In this document: positions 1 through 5,265 of the stretch, one piece after another
Position numbering within the stretch: the stretch's first letter is position 1
Layout: every line of letters begins with the position of its first letter
From: Candidatus Adiutrix sp.
GTDB taxonomy: Bacteria > Desulfobacterota > Desulfarculia > Adiutricales > Adiutricaceae
Length of the DNA stretch: 6,032 nt
Direction: 5' to 3'
Assembly (NCBI GenBank): GCA_031273445.1
Contig: JAISRV010000267.1
Location: forward strand, 1 to 6,032
The notes under the pieces: generated by a model
What the model was told of the DNA's origin: nothing
The model's database searches: none
The model's input: only the letters and a program-made list of their open reading frames with translations
Made by a program: the position numbers and the translations under genes

Positions 1-1
1 G

Positions 2-247
2 GCCGTAGGCAGACTATTGGAGCTTTCGGCGGATGAAAAGACCCGGATGCTGTATGAAGTCAGGGAAAAAGCCCGCCGCGATGAAGCCGCCAAGATAAAG
101 ACCGCCCACAGGAAGGGCAAGGCGGAGGGCGAAGCGAAGGAGCGGATCGGCATAGCGAAAAATCTTTTGGGCATGAATTTGCCGCCGGCCGACATAGCCA
201 AAGCAACGGGCCTACCCCTTGAGGAAATAAAAAAACTCCGCCAATAG
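2..247 (+). CDS. Rpn family recombination-promoting nuclease/putative transposase, C-terminal part (partial)
   Basis: The reading frame is open from base 2 and ends at TAG 245-247, so this is the 3' end of a gene that starts outside the window; 81 residues are visible. They show the tail typical of Rpn/PD-(D/E)XK transposase-like proteins: a charged Lys/Glu/Ala-rich helix (KGKAEGEAKERIGIAKNLL) followed by a small helix-turn-helix-like segment (MNLPPADIAKATGLPLEEIKKL). The nuclease core with the catalytic acidic residues would lie upstream and cannot be checked. Known members are DNA endonucleases that stimulate RecA-independent recombination. They are often multicopy and many copies are decayed, so activity of this one is unknown. 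The TTG at base 17 is an internal codon, not a start. No terminator directly follows, but the 609-638 hairpin could also end this transcript. The family call is secure; the exact function is less so. Confidence 0.82.
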   Translation, partial: AVGRLLELSADEKTRMLYEVREKARRDEAAKIKTAHRKGKAEGEAKERIGIAKNLLGMNLPPADIAKATGLPLEEIKKLRQ

Positions 248-283
248 CTCCGAAACCCACAGCAACACCGCCGTCTTCGCCGC

Positions 284-300
284 CGCCGCTACGAGCGGCG
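284..300 (+). other. Small GC-rich hairpin downstream of the Rpn gene
   Basis: A perfect 7-bp inverted repeat, CGCCGCT / AGCGGCG, flanks a 3-base loop ACG, about 37 bases past the Rpn stop codon. No T-run follows, so it is not a standard intrinsic terminator. It may protect the 3' end of the Rpn transcript or be a chance palindrome in GC-rich DNA. Confidence 0.3.
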
Positions 301-380
301 CATGTTTCGCGGCTTTGCGCGAAGCCGTCAACGCCGTTTGGGAAGACGGCGCCGACGCCTACGCCTGGTACAGCGTTCAG

Positions 381-473
381 GCCAGAGTCAGGCCCAGAGT
401 CAGGCCCAGAGTCAAGCCAGGTCAGAGTCAAGCCAGGTCAGGCCAGAGTCAAGCCAGAGTCGAAGCTGGAGTC
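381..473 (+). repeat. Degenerate tandem array of ~12-bp units
   Basis: The core AGAGTC occurs six times, at 384, 396, 408, 424, 445 and 456, with a GGAGTC variant at 468. The first three copies are exactly 12 bases apart and are embedded in GCCCAGAGTCAG-like units. Later copies are spaced 16, 21, 11 and 12 bases and are interleaved with CCAGGTCAG pieces. The pattern looks like slippage-driven expansion followed by decay. The array ends about 60 bases before the -35 box of the leuC promoter. No spacer/repeat alternation of CRISPR type is present. Confidence 0.75.
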
Positions 474-534
474 GATTCGAGAGCGTTTGCTTATGGCTTT
501 AAACATTTGTTCGTAACACGCTTCAGCGGCATTA

Positions 535-564
535 TTGACAACCAGGCCGCCGCTTTGCTAAAAT
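535..564 (+). promoter_or_regulatory. Predicted sigma70-type promoter for leuC-leuD-gdhA
   Basis: A consensus -35 box TTGACA (535-540) is followed after 18 bases by TAAAAT (559-564), one mismatch from the TATAAT consensus. Transcription would begin near base 571, about 96 bases before the leuC start codon. It is the only strong promoter-like pair I see upstream of leuC, and it lies upstream of the terminator hairpin at 609-638, so its transcripts must pass that hairpin to reach leuC. The spacing is one base above the optimum of 17. Confidence 0.72.
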
Positions 565-567
565 AGG

Positions 568-584
568 CCTCATTGATAATGAGG
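568..584 (+). promoter_or_regulatory. Palindrome at the predicted transcription start (possible operator or 5' hairpin)
   Basis: CCTCATT (568-574) and AATGAGG (578-584) form a perfect 7-bp inverted repeat around GAT. It begins four bases after the -10 box and spans the predicted start site near 571. This is a usual place for a repressor operator; as RNA it could only form fully if transcription began at or before 568. It matches no operator I can name, and with a 17-base footprint it could be bound by a dimeric regulator. Function is inferred from position alone. Confidence 0.4.
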
Positions 585-608
585 ATAAGGATAAAGGGGA
601 GAAGCTTT

Positions 609-638
609 AAAAAGCCAGGTATGCCAGCCTGGCTTTTT
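609..638 (+). terminator. Intrinsic terminator/attenuator in the leuC leader
   Basis: AAAAAGCCAGG (609-619) and CCTGGCTTTTT (628-638) form a perfect 11-bp stem with the 8-base loop TATGCCAG. The right arm ends in five T residues, so it can act as a Rho-independent terminator. The five A residues on the left give a weaker signal on the other strand as well. It stands about 45 bases after the predicted start of transcription and 28 bases before the leuC ATG. It may simply end the upstream Rpn transcript, but the promoter placed before it makes attenuation of leuCD-gdhA the more natural reading. No T-box sequence and no run of Leu codons is seen in the leader, so the control signal is unknown. 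Confidence 0.75.
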
Positions 639-654
639 ACATGCCTTAAAAATC

Positions 655-661
655 GAGGAGG
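655..661 (+). promoter_or_regulatory. leuC ribosome binding site
   Basis: GAGGAGG (655-661) lies 5 bases before ATG 667. A TTG at 664, in frame and directly before the ATG, would be only 2 bases from this site and is therefore not the start. Confidence 0.85.
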
Positions 662-666
662 AATTG

Positions 667-2076
667 ATGGCCAGCTTGCTTGAAAAAATTTGGGAAGCGC
701 ATGTTGTGGACCGGGCGCCCGGTCAGCCCGATTTGCTCTACATCGACCGGCATCTGATCCATGAGGTCACCTCCCCGCAGGCCTTCGAGGGCCTAAAGGC
801 GGCCGGCCGCAGGGTCAGACGGCCGGATTTGACCTTTGGCGTCATTGATCATAGCATCCCGACCGACGACCGCCGCCGCCCGCTTAAAGACGAAGTGGCC
901 GAAGCGCAGTTAGCCGCCCTGGAGAAGAATCAGGCCGAGTTCGGGCTGAAGGTTTTTTTCGGCGCCGACGACCCCAGGCAGGGCGTCATTCATGTGACCA
1001 TGCCCGAACAGGGTTTGACGCTGCCCGGCGGCACTGTCGTCTGCGGCGACAGCCATACGGCCACCCACGGGGCTTTCGGCGCCGTCAGCTTCGGCATCGG
1101 CTCCAGCGAGGTGGAACATGTGCTGGCCACCCAGACCCTCTATCAGTATAAGCCCAGGGAACTGGCCGTGGAAGCGGCCGGCCGGCTGGCCCCGGGCGTG
1201 GCCGCCAAAGACCTGATCCTTCAGATCATCCACGCCCTGGGCGTGGGCGGCGGCTCCGGCTACGCCATCGAATATATGGGCGAAGGCGTCCGCGCCCTTT
1301 CCATGGAAAGCCGCATGACGCTGGCGAACATGTCCATCGAGTGCGGCGCTAAAATGGGCCTTATCGCCCCTGACGAGCTCACCGTCGAATACGTCAGGGG
1401 GCGGCCCTTCGCCCCCCAGGGCCGCGATTTCGACGAAGCCGCGCGGTGGTGGCAAACCCTTTTCACCGACCCGGGCCACCACTTCGCCCGCGCCGTCACG
1501 GTGGAGGCCGCCCAAGTCGTCCCGCGGGTCACCTGGGGGACTAACCCGGCCCAGAGCGTGGGTCTGGAAGACCGGGCGCCTGCCCCCGACAGCTTCGACG
1601 ACCCCATTGAGCGCCTGGCCGCGGAAAAGGCGCTGGCTTATCAGGGTCTTAAGCCGGGCACGAAAATGAGCGACGTGCCGGTCGACTATGTCTTCATCGG
1701 CTCCTGCACCAACGGCCGCATTGAGGATTTGCGCGAAGCCGCGCGGATTATGCGCGGCCGTAAAGTGGCCGCCAATGTGACCGTGCTGGTGGCGCCGGGC
1801 TCCGGGCCGGTCAAGGCCCAGGCCGAAAAAGAGGGCCTGGCGGCGGTCTTCGTCGAGGCGGGCTGCCAGTGGCGTTATCCGGGCTGCTCAATGTGCCTGG
1901 GCATGAATCCCGACCTGGCCCCGGCCGGCAAACGTTGCGCCAGCACCTCCAACCGGAACTTTGAGGGCCGCCAGGGGCGCGATTCGCGCACCCACCTGGT
2001 CAGCCCGGCCTCGGCCGCGGCCGCCGCCGTCCGGGGCCGCTTAACCGACCCGCGCAATTTTTGTCTCGCCGATTAA
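667..2076 (+). CDS. leuC: 3-isopropylmalate dehydratase large subunit
   Basis: With LeuD this cytosolic aconitase-family enzyme isomerises 2-isopropylmalate to 3-isopropylmalate, the second step specific to leucine synthesis; EC 4.2.1.33. The product is 469 residues (E. coli 466) and aligns nearly end to end with the proteobacterial type. Visible motifs are [19 protein letters not shown] near the N-terminus, GDSHT at 127-131, GSCTNGR with Cys347, CSMCLGMN with Cys407 and Cys410, and [15 protein letters not shown] at 423-437. The three Cys are the expected ligands of the [4Fe-4S] cluster and sit at the same residue numbers I recall for E. coli. ATG 667 is chosen from the ribosome binding site at 655-661. 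The odd point is the C-terminus: after the conserved DPRN the last codons, FCLAD and TAA, belong to the first copy of the 41-bp repeat. leuD follows after 127 bases; leuA and leuB are not in view. Confidence 0.97.
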   Translation: MASLLEKIWEAHVVDRAPGQPDLLYIDRHLIHEVTSPQAFEGLKAAGRRVRRPDLTFGVIDHSIPTDDRRRPLKDEVAEAQLAALEKNQAEFGLKVFFGADDPRQGVIHVTMPEQGLTLPGGTVVCGDSHTATHGAFGAVSFGIGSSEVEHVLATQTLYQYKPRELAVEAAGRLAPGVAAKDLILQIIHALGVGGGSGYAIEYMGEGVRALSMESRMTLANMSIECGAKMGLIAPDELTVEYVRGRPFAPQGRDFDEAARWWQTLFTDPGHHFARAVTVEAAQVVPRVTWGTNPAQSVGLEDRAPAPDSFDDPIERLAAEKALAYQGLKPGTKMSDVPVDYVFIGSCTNGRIEDLREAARIMRGRKVAANVTVLVAPGSGPVKAQAEKEGLAAVFVEAGCQWRYPGCSMCLGMNPDLAPAGKRCASTSNRNFEGRQGRDSRTHLVSPASAAAAAVRGRLTDPRNFCLAD

Positions 2077-2186
2077 ACATATTCAACCGCCGGGACTATT
2101 TTTGTCTCGCCGACTAAACATATTCAACTGCCGGGACTATTTTTGTCTCGCCGGCTAAACATATTCAACCGCCGGGACTATTTTTG
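2058..2186 (+). repeat. Three 41-bp tandem repeats plus a 6-bp partial copy between leuC and leuD
   Basis: Copies lie at 2058-2098, 2099-2139 and 2140-2180, all exactly 41 bases, followed by TTTTTG (2181-2186) as the start of a fourth. They differ only at unit positions 15-16 (AT, AC, GC) and 31 (C, T, C). Each starts TTTTTGTCTCGCCG and ends CCGGGACTA. The first copy overlaps the end of leuC. At each copy junction CGGGAC and GTCTCG can pair (one G-U) around the loop TATTTTT, giving a small hairpin, but no standard terminator results. The unit contains TAAACATATTCAA, an AT-rich core. A related element occurs at 2820-2841 before gdhA. It is not a recognised repeat family to me; it could be a variable-number minisatellite, an operator array or an intercistronic RNA element. 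Confidence 0.95.
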
Positions 2187-2203
2187 AACCAAGGGAGATG
2201 ACC

Positions 2204-2815
2204 ATGGAGCCATTCGTCACACTGAAAGCCGTGGCCGCTGTTTTAGACCGCCCCAATGTCGATACCGATCTCATCATTCCCAAACAGTTTTTAAAGCGCA
2301 TCGAGCGGTCCGGCTTCGGCCGCTTTCTCTTCAACGACCTGCGCTTTAAAACCGACGGAACGGAAAACCCCGATTTCATTTTGAACCAGCCAGCCTACCG
2401 CGGGGCCGGGATTTTGGTCAGCCGGGAGAACTTCGGCTGCGGCTCCAGCCGCGAACACGCCCCCTGGGCCTTGATGGACTACGGCTTCCGGGCCGTCATC
2501 AGCCCCTCTTTCGGCGATATTTTCAAAAATAACAGCTTTAAGAACGGCCTGTTGCCCATTGAGCTGCCGGCCGGCCGCGTTTCCGAACTGATGAAATTAA
2601 TCGGCGACAACCCCGGCCTGACCCTGGAAATAGACCTGCCCGCCCAGGCCGTGCGCGGGCCGAAGGGGTTTCGCGCCGATTTCGAAATCGACGCTTTTCG
2701 GAAGGAACTTCTGCTCAACGGCTGGGACGACATCAGCCTGACCCTTAAAAAAGAAGACCTGATCCAGGCCTATGAAGAGGGCCATAACCGCCCCTGGCAG
2801 GCGGCGGTTGTTTAG
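2204..2815 (+). CDS. leuD: 3-isopropylmalate dehydratase small subunit
   Basis: LeuD supplies the swivelling domain of isopropylmalate isomerase and forms the active site together with LeuC. The 203-residue product (E. coli 201) is of the long proteobacterial type. Visible motifs are NVDTD at 18-22, IPKQF at 25-29, the substrate-binding loop RENFGCGSSREHAPWAL at 74-90, FKNNSFKNGLLP at 107-118 and the C-terminal DAFRKELLLNGWDDI at 163-177. The start ATG 2204 lies 6-7 bases after AAGGGAG (2191-2197). An in-frame ATG at 2198 directly abuts that site and is unlikely to be used. The gene sits between two spacers that both carry the leuC-leuD repeat element. With LeuC the enzyme could also serve citramalate-based isoleucine synthesis in organisms that have that route; the sequence here does not decide this. 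Confidence 0.97.
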   Translation: MEPFVTLKAVAAVLDRPNVDTDLIIPKQFLKRIERSGFGRFLFNDLRFKTDGTENPDFILNQPAYRGAGILVSRENFGCGSSREHAPWALMDYGFRAVISPSFGDIFKNNSFKNGLLPIELPAGRVSELMKLIGDNPGLTLEIDLPAQAVRGPKGFRADFEIDAFRKELLLNGWDDISLTLKKEDLIQAYEEGHNRPWQAAVV

Positions 2816-2821
2816 CTTATT

Positions 2822-2859
2822 GACTCGCCGAATAAACATATCCGTTTGTTCGGCGAGTC
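2822..2859 (+). repeat. Long hairpin in the leuD-gdhA spacer, related to the 41-bp repeat
   Basis: GACTCGCCGAATAAAC (2822-2837) pairs with GTTTGTTCGGCGAGTC (2844-2859) over 16 bp, with one T-G wobble, around the loop ATATCC. The left arm and loop (2820-2841) match the corresponding part of the first 41-bp copy (2061-2082) at 20 of 22 bases. No T-run follows; instead the gdhA ribosome binding site AAGGAG (2868-2873) comes 8 bases later. It is therefore more likely an mRNA stability/processing element or a control hairpin than a terminator, or, as DNA, an operator-like inverted repeat. Confidence 0.85.
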
Positions 2860-2881
2860 GAAACACCAAGGAGACGCGAAA

Positions 2882-4231
2882 ATGTCTGATGATCTGCAAT
2901 TTGCCGCAAGACGGAACCCCAATGAGCCGGAGTTCCTGCAAACCGTCACGGAAGTCTACGATTCCATCAAAGTGGTTCTTGAGGCCGAACCGGCCTACCG
3001 CAAAGCCAAAATTTTCGAACGCCTGGCGGAGCCCGAGCGGGTGGTCATGTTCAGGGTGCCCTGGCAGGACGACAGCGGGGAATATCAGGTGAACCGAGGC
3101 TTCCGCGTGCAGTGGAGTTCGGCCATCGGCCCCTATAAGGGCGGCTGCCGCTTTCACCCTTCCGTCAACATGTCGATCATGAAGTTTCTGGCCTTTGAGC
3201 AGACCTTAAAAAATTCCCTGACCACCCTCCCGATGGGCGGCGGCAAGGGCGGCGCCGACTTCGACCCCAAAGGCAAAAGCGACGACGAGGTCATGCGCTT
3301 CTGTCAGTCCTTCATGGGCGAGATGTTCCGCCACATCGGCCCCGACACCGACATTCCCGCCGGCGACATCGGCGTGGGCGGGCGCGAAATAGGCTTCATG
3401 TTCGGCGCTTATAAAAAAATCAAAAACGAGTTCAGCGGGGTTCTCACCGGCAAAGGCCTGAGCTACGGCGGCAGCCGCATTCGGCCTGAAGCCACCGGCT
3501 ACGGCAACGTCTATTTCGCCGATGAAATGGCCAAAACCGCCGGCCGTTCGCTCGCGGGCGCCGCCTGCCTGGTCTCCGGCAGCGGCAACGTGGCCCAGTT
3601 CACCCTGGAAAAATTGCTCCACCTGGGGGCCAAACCCATTACCGCCTCCGATTCCGACGGTTACGCCCACGCGCCGGAAGGCCTCACTTCCGACATGGTT
3701 GAATTTATAAAAGACCTCAAAAACAACAGGCGCGGCCGCATCAAAGAGCTGGCCGAGGCCTTTAGAAATGTGGAATACGTCGCCTTCGGCCGGAACGGCT
3801 CCTCCGGGCTGCAGTGGAACCACAGAGCCGACTGCGTCTTCCCCTCGGCCACGCAAAACGAAATAAACGAAGGCGACGCCGAAACCCTGGTTCGCCGCGG
3901 CGTTTGGCTGGTCTCCGAAGGCTCCAACATGAGCGCCACCCTGGGCGGAGCGGCCGTCTTCCAGAAGGCCAAAATTCTCTATGCCCCGGCCAAAGCCTCC
4001 AACGCCGGCGGGGTGGCCGTCAGCGGCCTGGAGATGTGCCAGAACTCCATGCGCCATCAGTGGAGCGCCGAGGAGGTCGACCGCCGCCTGAAGAACATCA
4101 TGGTCACTATTCACAAAACATGCCTGGAAACCGCCGCCCGCTACAATCGCCCGGGCGACTACGTTTTCGGCGCCAACGCCGCCGGCTTCGTCAAAGTCGC
4201 CCAGGCCATGACGGCCCAGGGTTTGGTATAA
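2882..4231 (+). CDS. gdhA: NADP-specific glutamate dehydrogenase
   Basis: The enzyme catalyses reversible reductive amination of 2-oxoglutarate with ammonium and NADPH to glutamate (EC 1.4.1.4), a cytosolic entry point of ammonium. The 449-residue product matches the hexameric small-subunit GDH family (E. coli 447). Visible features are PYKGGCRFHP with substrate Lys86, Lys110 in FEQTLKNSL, the catalytic Lys122 in PMGGGKGG, the catalytic Asp162 in PAGDIGVGG, the Rossmann loop VSGSGNVAQ from 231, and ITASDSDG, where the Ser resembles NADP-type enzymes such as E. coli GdhA. ATG 2882 is used because AAGGAG lies 8 bases upstream; an in-frame TTG at 2846 falls inside the hairpin and has no binding site. 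It starts 66 bases after leuD with no terminator between, so it is probably cotranscribed with leuCD and provides the glutamate used to aminate 2-ketoisocaproate. A separate promoter is not visible. The terminator at 4297-4328 ends the unit. Confidence 0.96.
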   Translation: MSDDLQFAARRNPNEPEFLQTVTEVYDSIKVVLEAEPAYRKAKIFERLAEPERVVMFRVPWQDDSGEYQVNRGFRVQWSSAIGPYKGGCRFHPSVNMSIMKFLAFEQTLKNSLTTLPMGGGKGGADFDPKGKSDDEVMRFCQSFMGEMFRHIGPDTDIPAGDIGVGGREIGFMFGAYKKIKNEFSGVLTGKGLSYGGSRIRPEATGYGNVYFADEMAKTAGRSLAGAACLVSGSGNVAQFTLEKLLHLGAKPITASDSDGYAHAPEGLTSDMVEFIKDLKNNRRGRIKELAEAFRNVEYVAFGRNGSSGLQWNHRADCVFPSATQNEINEGDAETLVRRGVWLVSEGSNMSATLGGAAVFQKAKILYAPAKASNAGGVAVSGLEMCQNSMRHQWSAEEVDRRLKNIMVTIHKTCLETAARYNRPGDYVFGANAAGFVKVAQAMTAQGLV

Positions 4232-4296
4232 GACGGACTTTGAGAGCCAGGCTCTCTAAGGCGGCTTTTGGTTCCGGGTTGGCCGGAGCGCCGGAA

Positions 4297-4328
4297 AAAA
4301 GGAGCGGGACGACAGTCCAGCTCTTTTT
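4297..4328. terminator. Bidirectional intrinsic terminator between gdhA and ppx
   Basis: The arms 4297-4310 and 4315-4328 pair over 14 positions around the loop GACA, with one G-A mismatch and one G-T wobble. The core is GAGC-GGAC / GTCC-GCTC, flanked by A residues on the left and T residues on the right, and T-rich sequence continues to 4336. Read on the minus strand the same structure ends in a run of six T residues (complement of 4295-4300). It can end both gdhA and the convergent ppk-ppx transcript. A smaller hairpin with arms GAGAGC / GCTCTC lies at 4242-4256, just past the gdhA stop. Confidence 0.82.
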
Positions 4329-4337
4329 CATTTTTTG

Positions 4338-4363
4338 CGGCCCGGCTTTACATTTCCGGGCCG
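4338..4363 (-). other. GC-rich hairpin over the ppx stop codon
   Basis: CGGCCCGG (4338-4345) and CCGGGCCG (4356-4363) form a perfect 8-bp stem around a 10-base loop. The ppx stop codon (complement of 4348-4350) lies in the loop, and the last sense codons form the arm. On the minus strand A residues, not T residues, follow, so it is not the terminator itself; it may add to 3'-end stability. Confidence 0.45.
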
Positions 4364-5265
4364 GGCAGGCGGTCGGGGACGATTTTGCCGGAGTAAATCT
4401 GACGAATTATGCCGTCGACCAGGCCGACTTTGGGTATGATGTATGACCTTATGCGGCAGACTTCGCCGATGGAGAGAAAAATGCGGAGGGCCGGAACAAT
4501 GACGTCGGCCCGGTAGGAATTCATCTTGTATATTTCCAGGCGTTCTTCAAAAGTCAGGGCGGAAAGGGTTCGGCAGAAATTTCTGAGTTTGGCGTAGGAG
4601 ACGGCGTCGCCGTCTTTTTTGCCTAAAAGCTTCAGCGTTTTGTTGATGTTGCCGCCGGAAGCGATGATGCCGCGCGGCGAATAGCGGGCCCGGATCAGAT
4701 TCAGCTCTTTTTTGAATTCCTCTTCAACTTCGGGGCTTATCGCGCCGGCCAGCATGCGCAGGGTCCCGATGGGAAAAGAGTAGGCGTCGCGCTTTTGGCC
4801 GTCGTCGTAGACCACCACTTCAGTGCTGCCGCCGCCCACGTCGACATGGAGGTAGCTTTTGCCCCGGTCCATCAAATCCGCCAGGTCGCCCGCGTCGAAA
4901 ATGAGGTCAGCTTCCTCCTGGCCGGTGATGATGTTGATTTTAATGCCGGTTTGGGCCAGCAGCCAGTCGGCGACGGCCCGGCCGTTTTCCGCCTCCCGCA
5001 TGGCGCTGGTGGCGCAGGCCCGGTAATGGACGACATTGAAGACATGCATAAGGTGAAGAAAGGAGCGCATAGTTTCCATGAGGCGGTCTTTTTTCCCCTC
5101 GCCGATCAGCCCGCCGCTGAAGACGTCTTCGCCCAGGCGCACCGGCGCCCTGATGTAGGCGTTTTTTTTGAGCGCCTTTTTTTCCTCATAATCTTCGACG
5201 CTGTTGATCAGAAGCCTGACGGCGTTGGAGCCCACGTCAAGAGCCGCTATGGATTCGACTTTCAT
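4348..5265 (-). CDS. ppx: Ppx/GppA family phosphatase, short form (probable exopolyphosphatase)
   Basis: This family removes terminal phosphate from polyphosphate (EC 3.6.1.11) or hydrolyses pppGpp (EC 3.6.1.40). The 305-residue product contains the two ASKHA subdomains only: phosphate-1 motif ALDVGSNAVRLLI at 8-20, TSAMREAENG at 86-95, GQEEADLIF at 115-123 with the conserved Glu pair 117/118, phosphate-2 motif VDVGGGSTEVVVY at 141-153, SGGN at 203-206 and GLVDGII at 281-287. It lacks the C-terminal HD-like half of the ~510-residue E. coli Ppx, as do other short members such as mycobacterial Ppx1. It starts with ATG overlapping the ppk stop as ATGA, with GAGGA (complement of 5269-5273) inside the end of ppk, so translation is probably coupled. 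The ppk neighbour favours polyphosphate over pppGpp as substrate, but sequence alone does not separate the two. Confidence 0.92.
   Translation of the reverse strand: MKVESIAALDVGSNAVRLLINSVEDYEEKKALKKNAYIRAPVRLGEDVFSGGLIGEGKKDRLMETMRSFLHLMHVFNVVHYRACATSAMREAENGRAVADWLLAQTGIKINIITGQEEADLIFDAGDLADLMDRGKSYLHVDVGGGSTEVVVYDDGQKRDAYSFPIGTLRMLAGAISPEVEEEFKKELNLIRARYSPRGIIASGGNINKTLKLLGKKDGDAVSYAKLRNFCRTLSALTFEERLEIYKMNSYRADVIVPALRIFLSIGEVCRIRSYIIPKVGLVDGIIRQIYSGKIVPDRLPGPEM

Larger units (their letters stand above)
231..566 (+). other. Open Ala-rich reading frame, possible gene remnant (doubtful)
   Basis: The frame starting at base 231 is open to TAG 564-566. From about 270 to 380 it uses strongly GC-ending codons and reads like real protein (FAALREAVNAVWEDGADAY), rich in Ala and with Trp and Tyr. 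It then passes into the 12-bp repeats, which translate as Arg/Val/Pro/Gln-rich low complexity, and ends in AT-richer sequence that includes the leuC promoter. No ATG or GTG start with a ribosome binding site is visible; the only in-frame alternative start is TTG at 315, without a Shine-Dalgarno. I do not recognise a family. It may be a fragment of a lost gene disrupted by repeat growth, or chance coding-like sequence in GC-rich DNA. Confidence 0.2.

Noticed and set aside
60..431. Minus-strand frame with SGPDSGPDSG-type repeats
   Set aside because: It is the reverse reading of the 12-bp repeat array and the Rpn gene; the repetitive residues come from the DNA repeat.
381..473. CRISPR-like array
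   Set aside because: Units are ~12 bases, degenerate and contiguous, with no constant repeat/unique spacer alternation.
571..666. T-box or classical leucine leader peptide upstream of leuC
   Set aside because: No T-box consensus, no run of Leu codons, and fewer than 45 bases between the predicted start and the hairpin.
664..666. TTG start for leuC, and likewise ATG 2198 for leuD and TTG 2846 for gdhA
   Set aside because: Each lies too close to, or upstream of, the visible Shine-Dalgarno; the next in-frame ATG has proper spacing and gives the family-typical N-terminus.
2058..2186. CRISPR array in the leuC-leuD spacer
   Set aside because: The entire 41-bp period is repeated, including what would be the spacer, so this is a plain tandem repeat.
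2822..2859. Rho-independent terminator after leuD
   Set aside because: The stem is strong but is followed by GAAACACC and the gdhA ribosome binding site, with no T-run.
3206..4114. 302-codon open frame on the minus strand inside gdhA (and similar ones at 910-1515 within leuC and 2597-3157 across leuD/gdhA)
   Set aside because: These are antisense shadows of GC-rich coding sequence; the translations are Gly/Ala/His-rich with no family motifs, and the opposite strand encodes clear conserved enzymes.
3814..4446. 210-codon + strand frame over the end of gdhA
   Set aside because: Arg/Pro-rich out-of-frame translation of gdhA with no ribosome binding site; it then runs through the terminator region.
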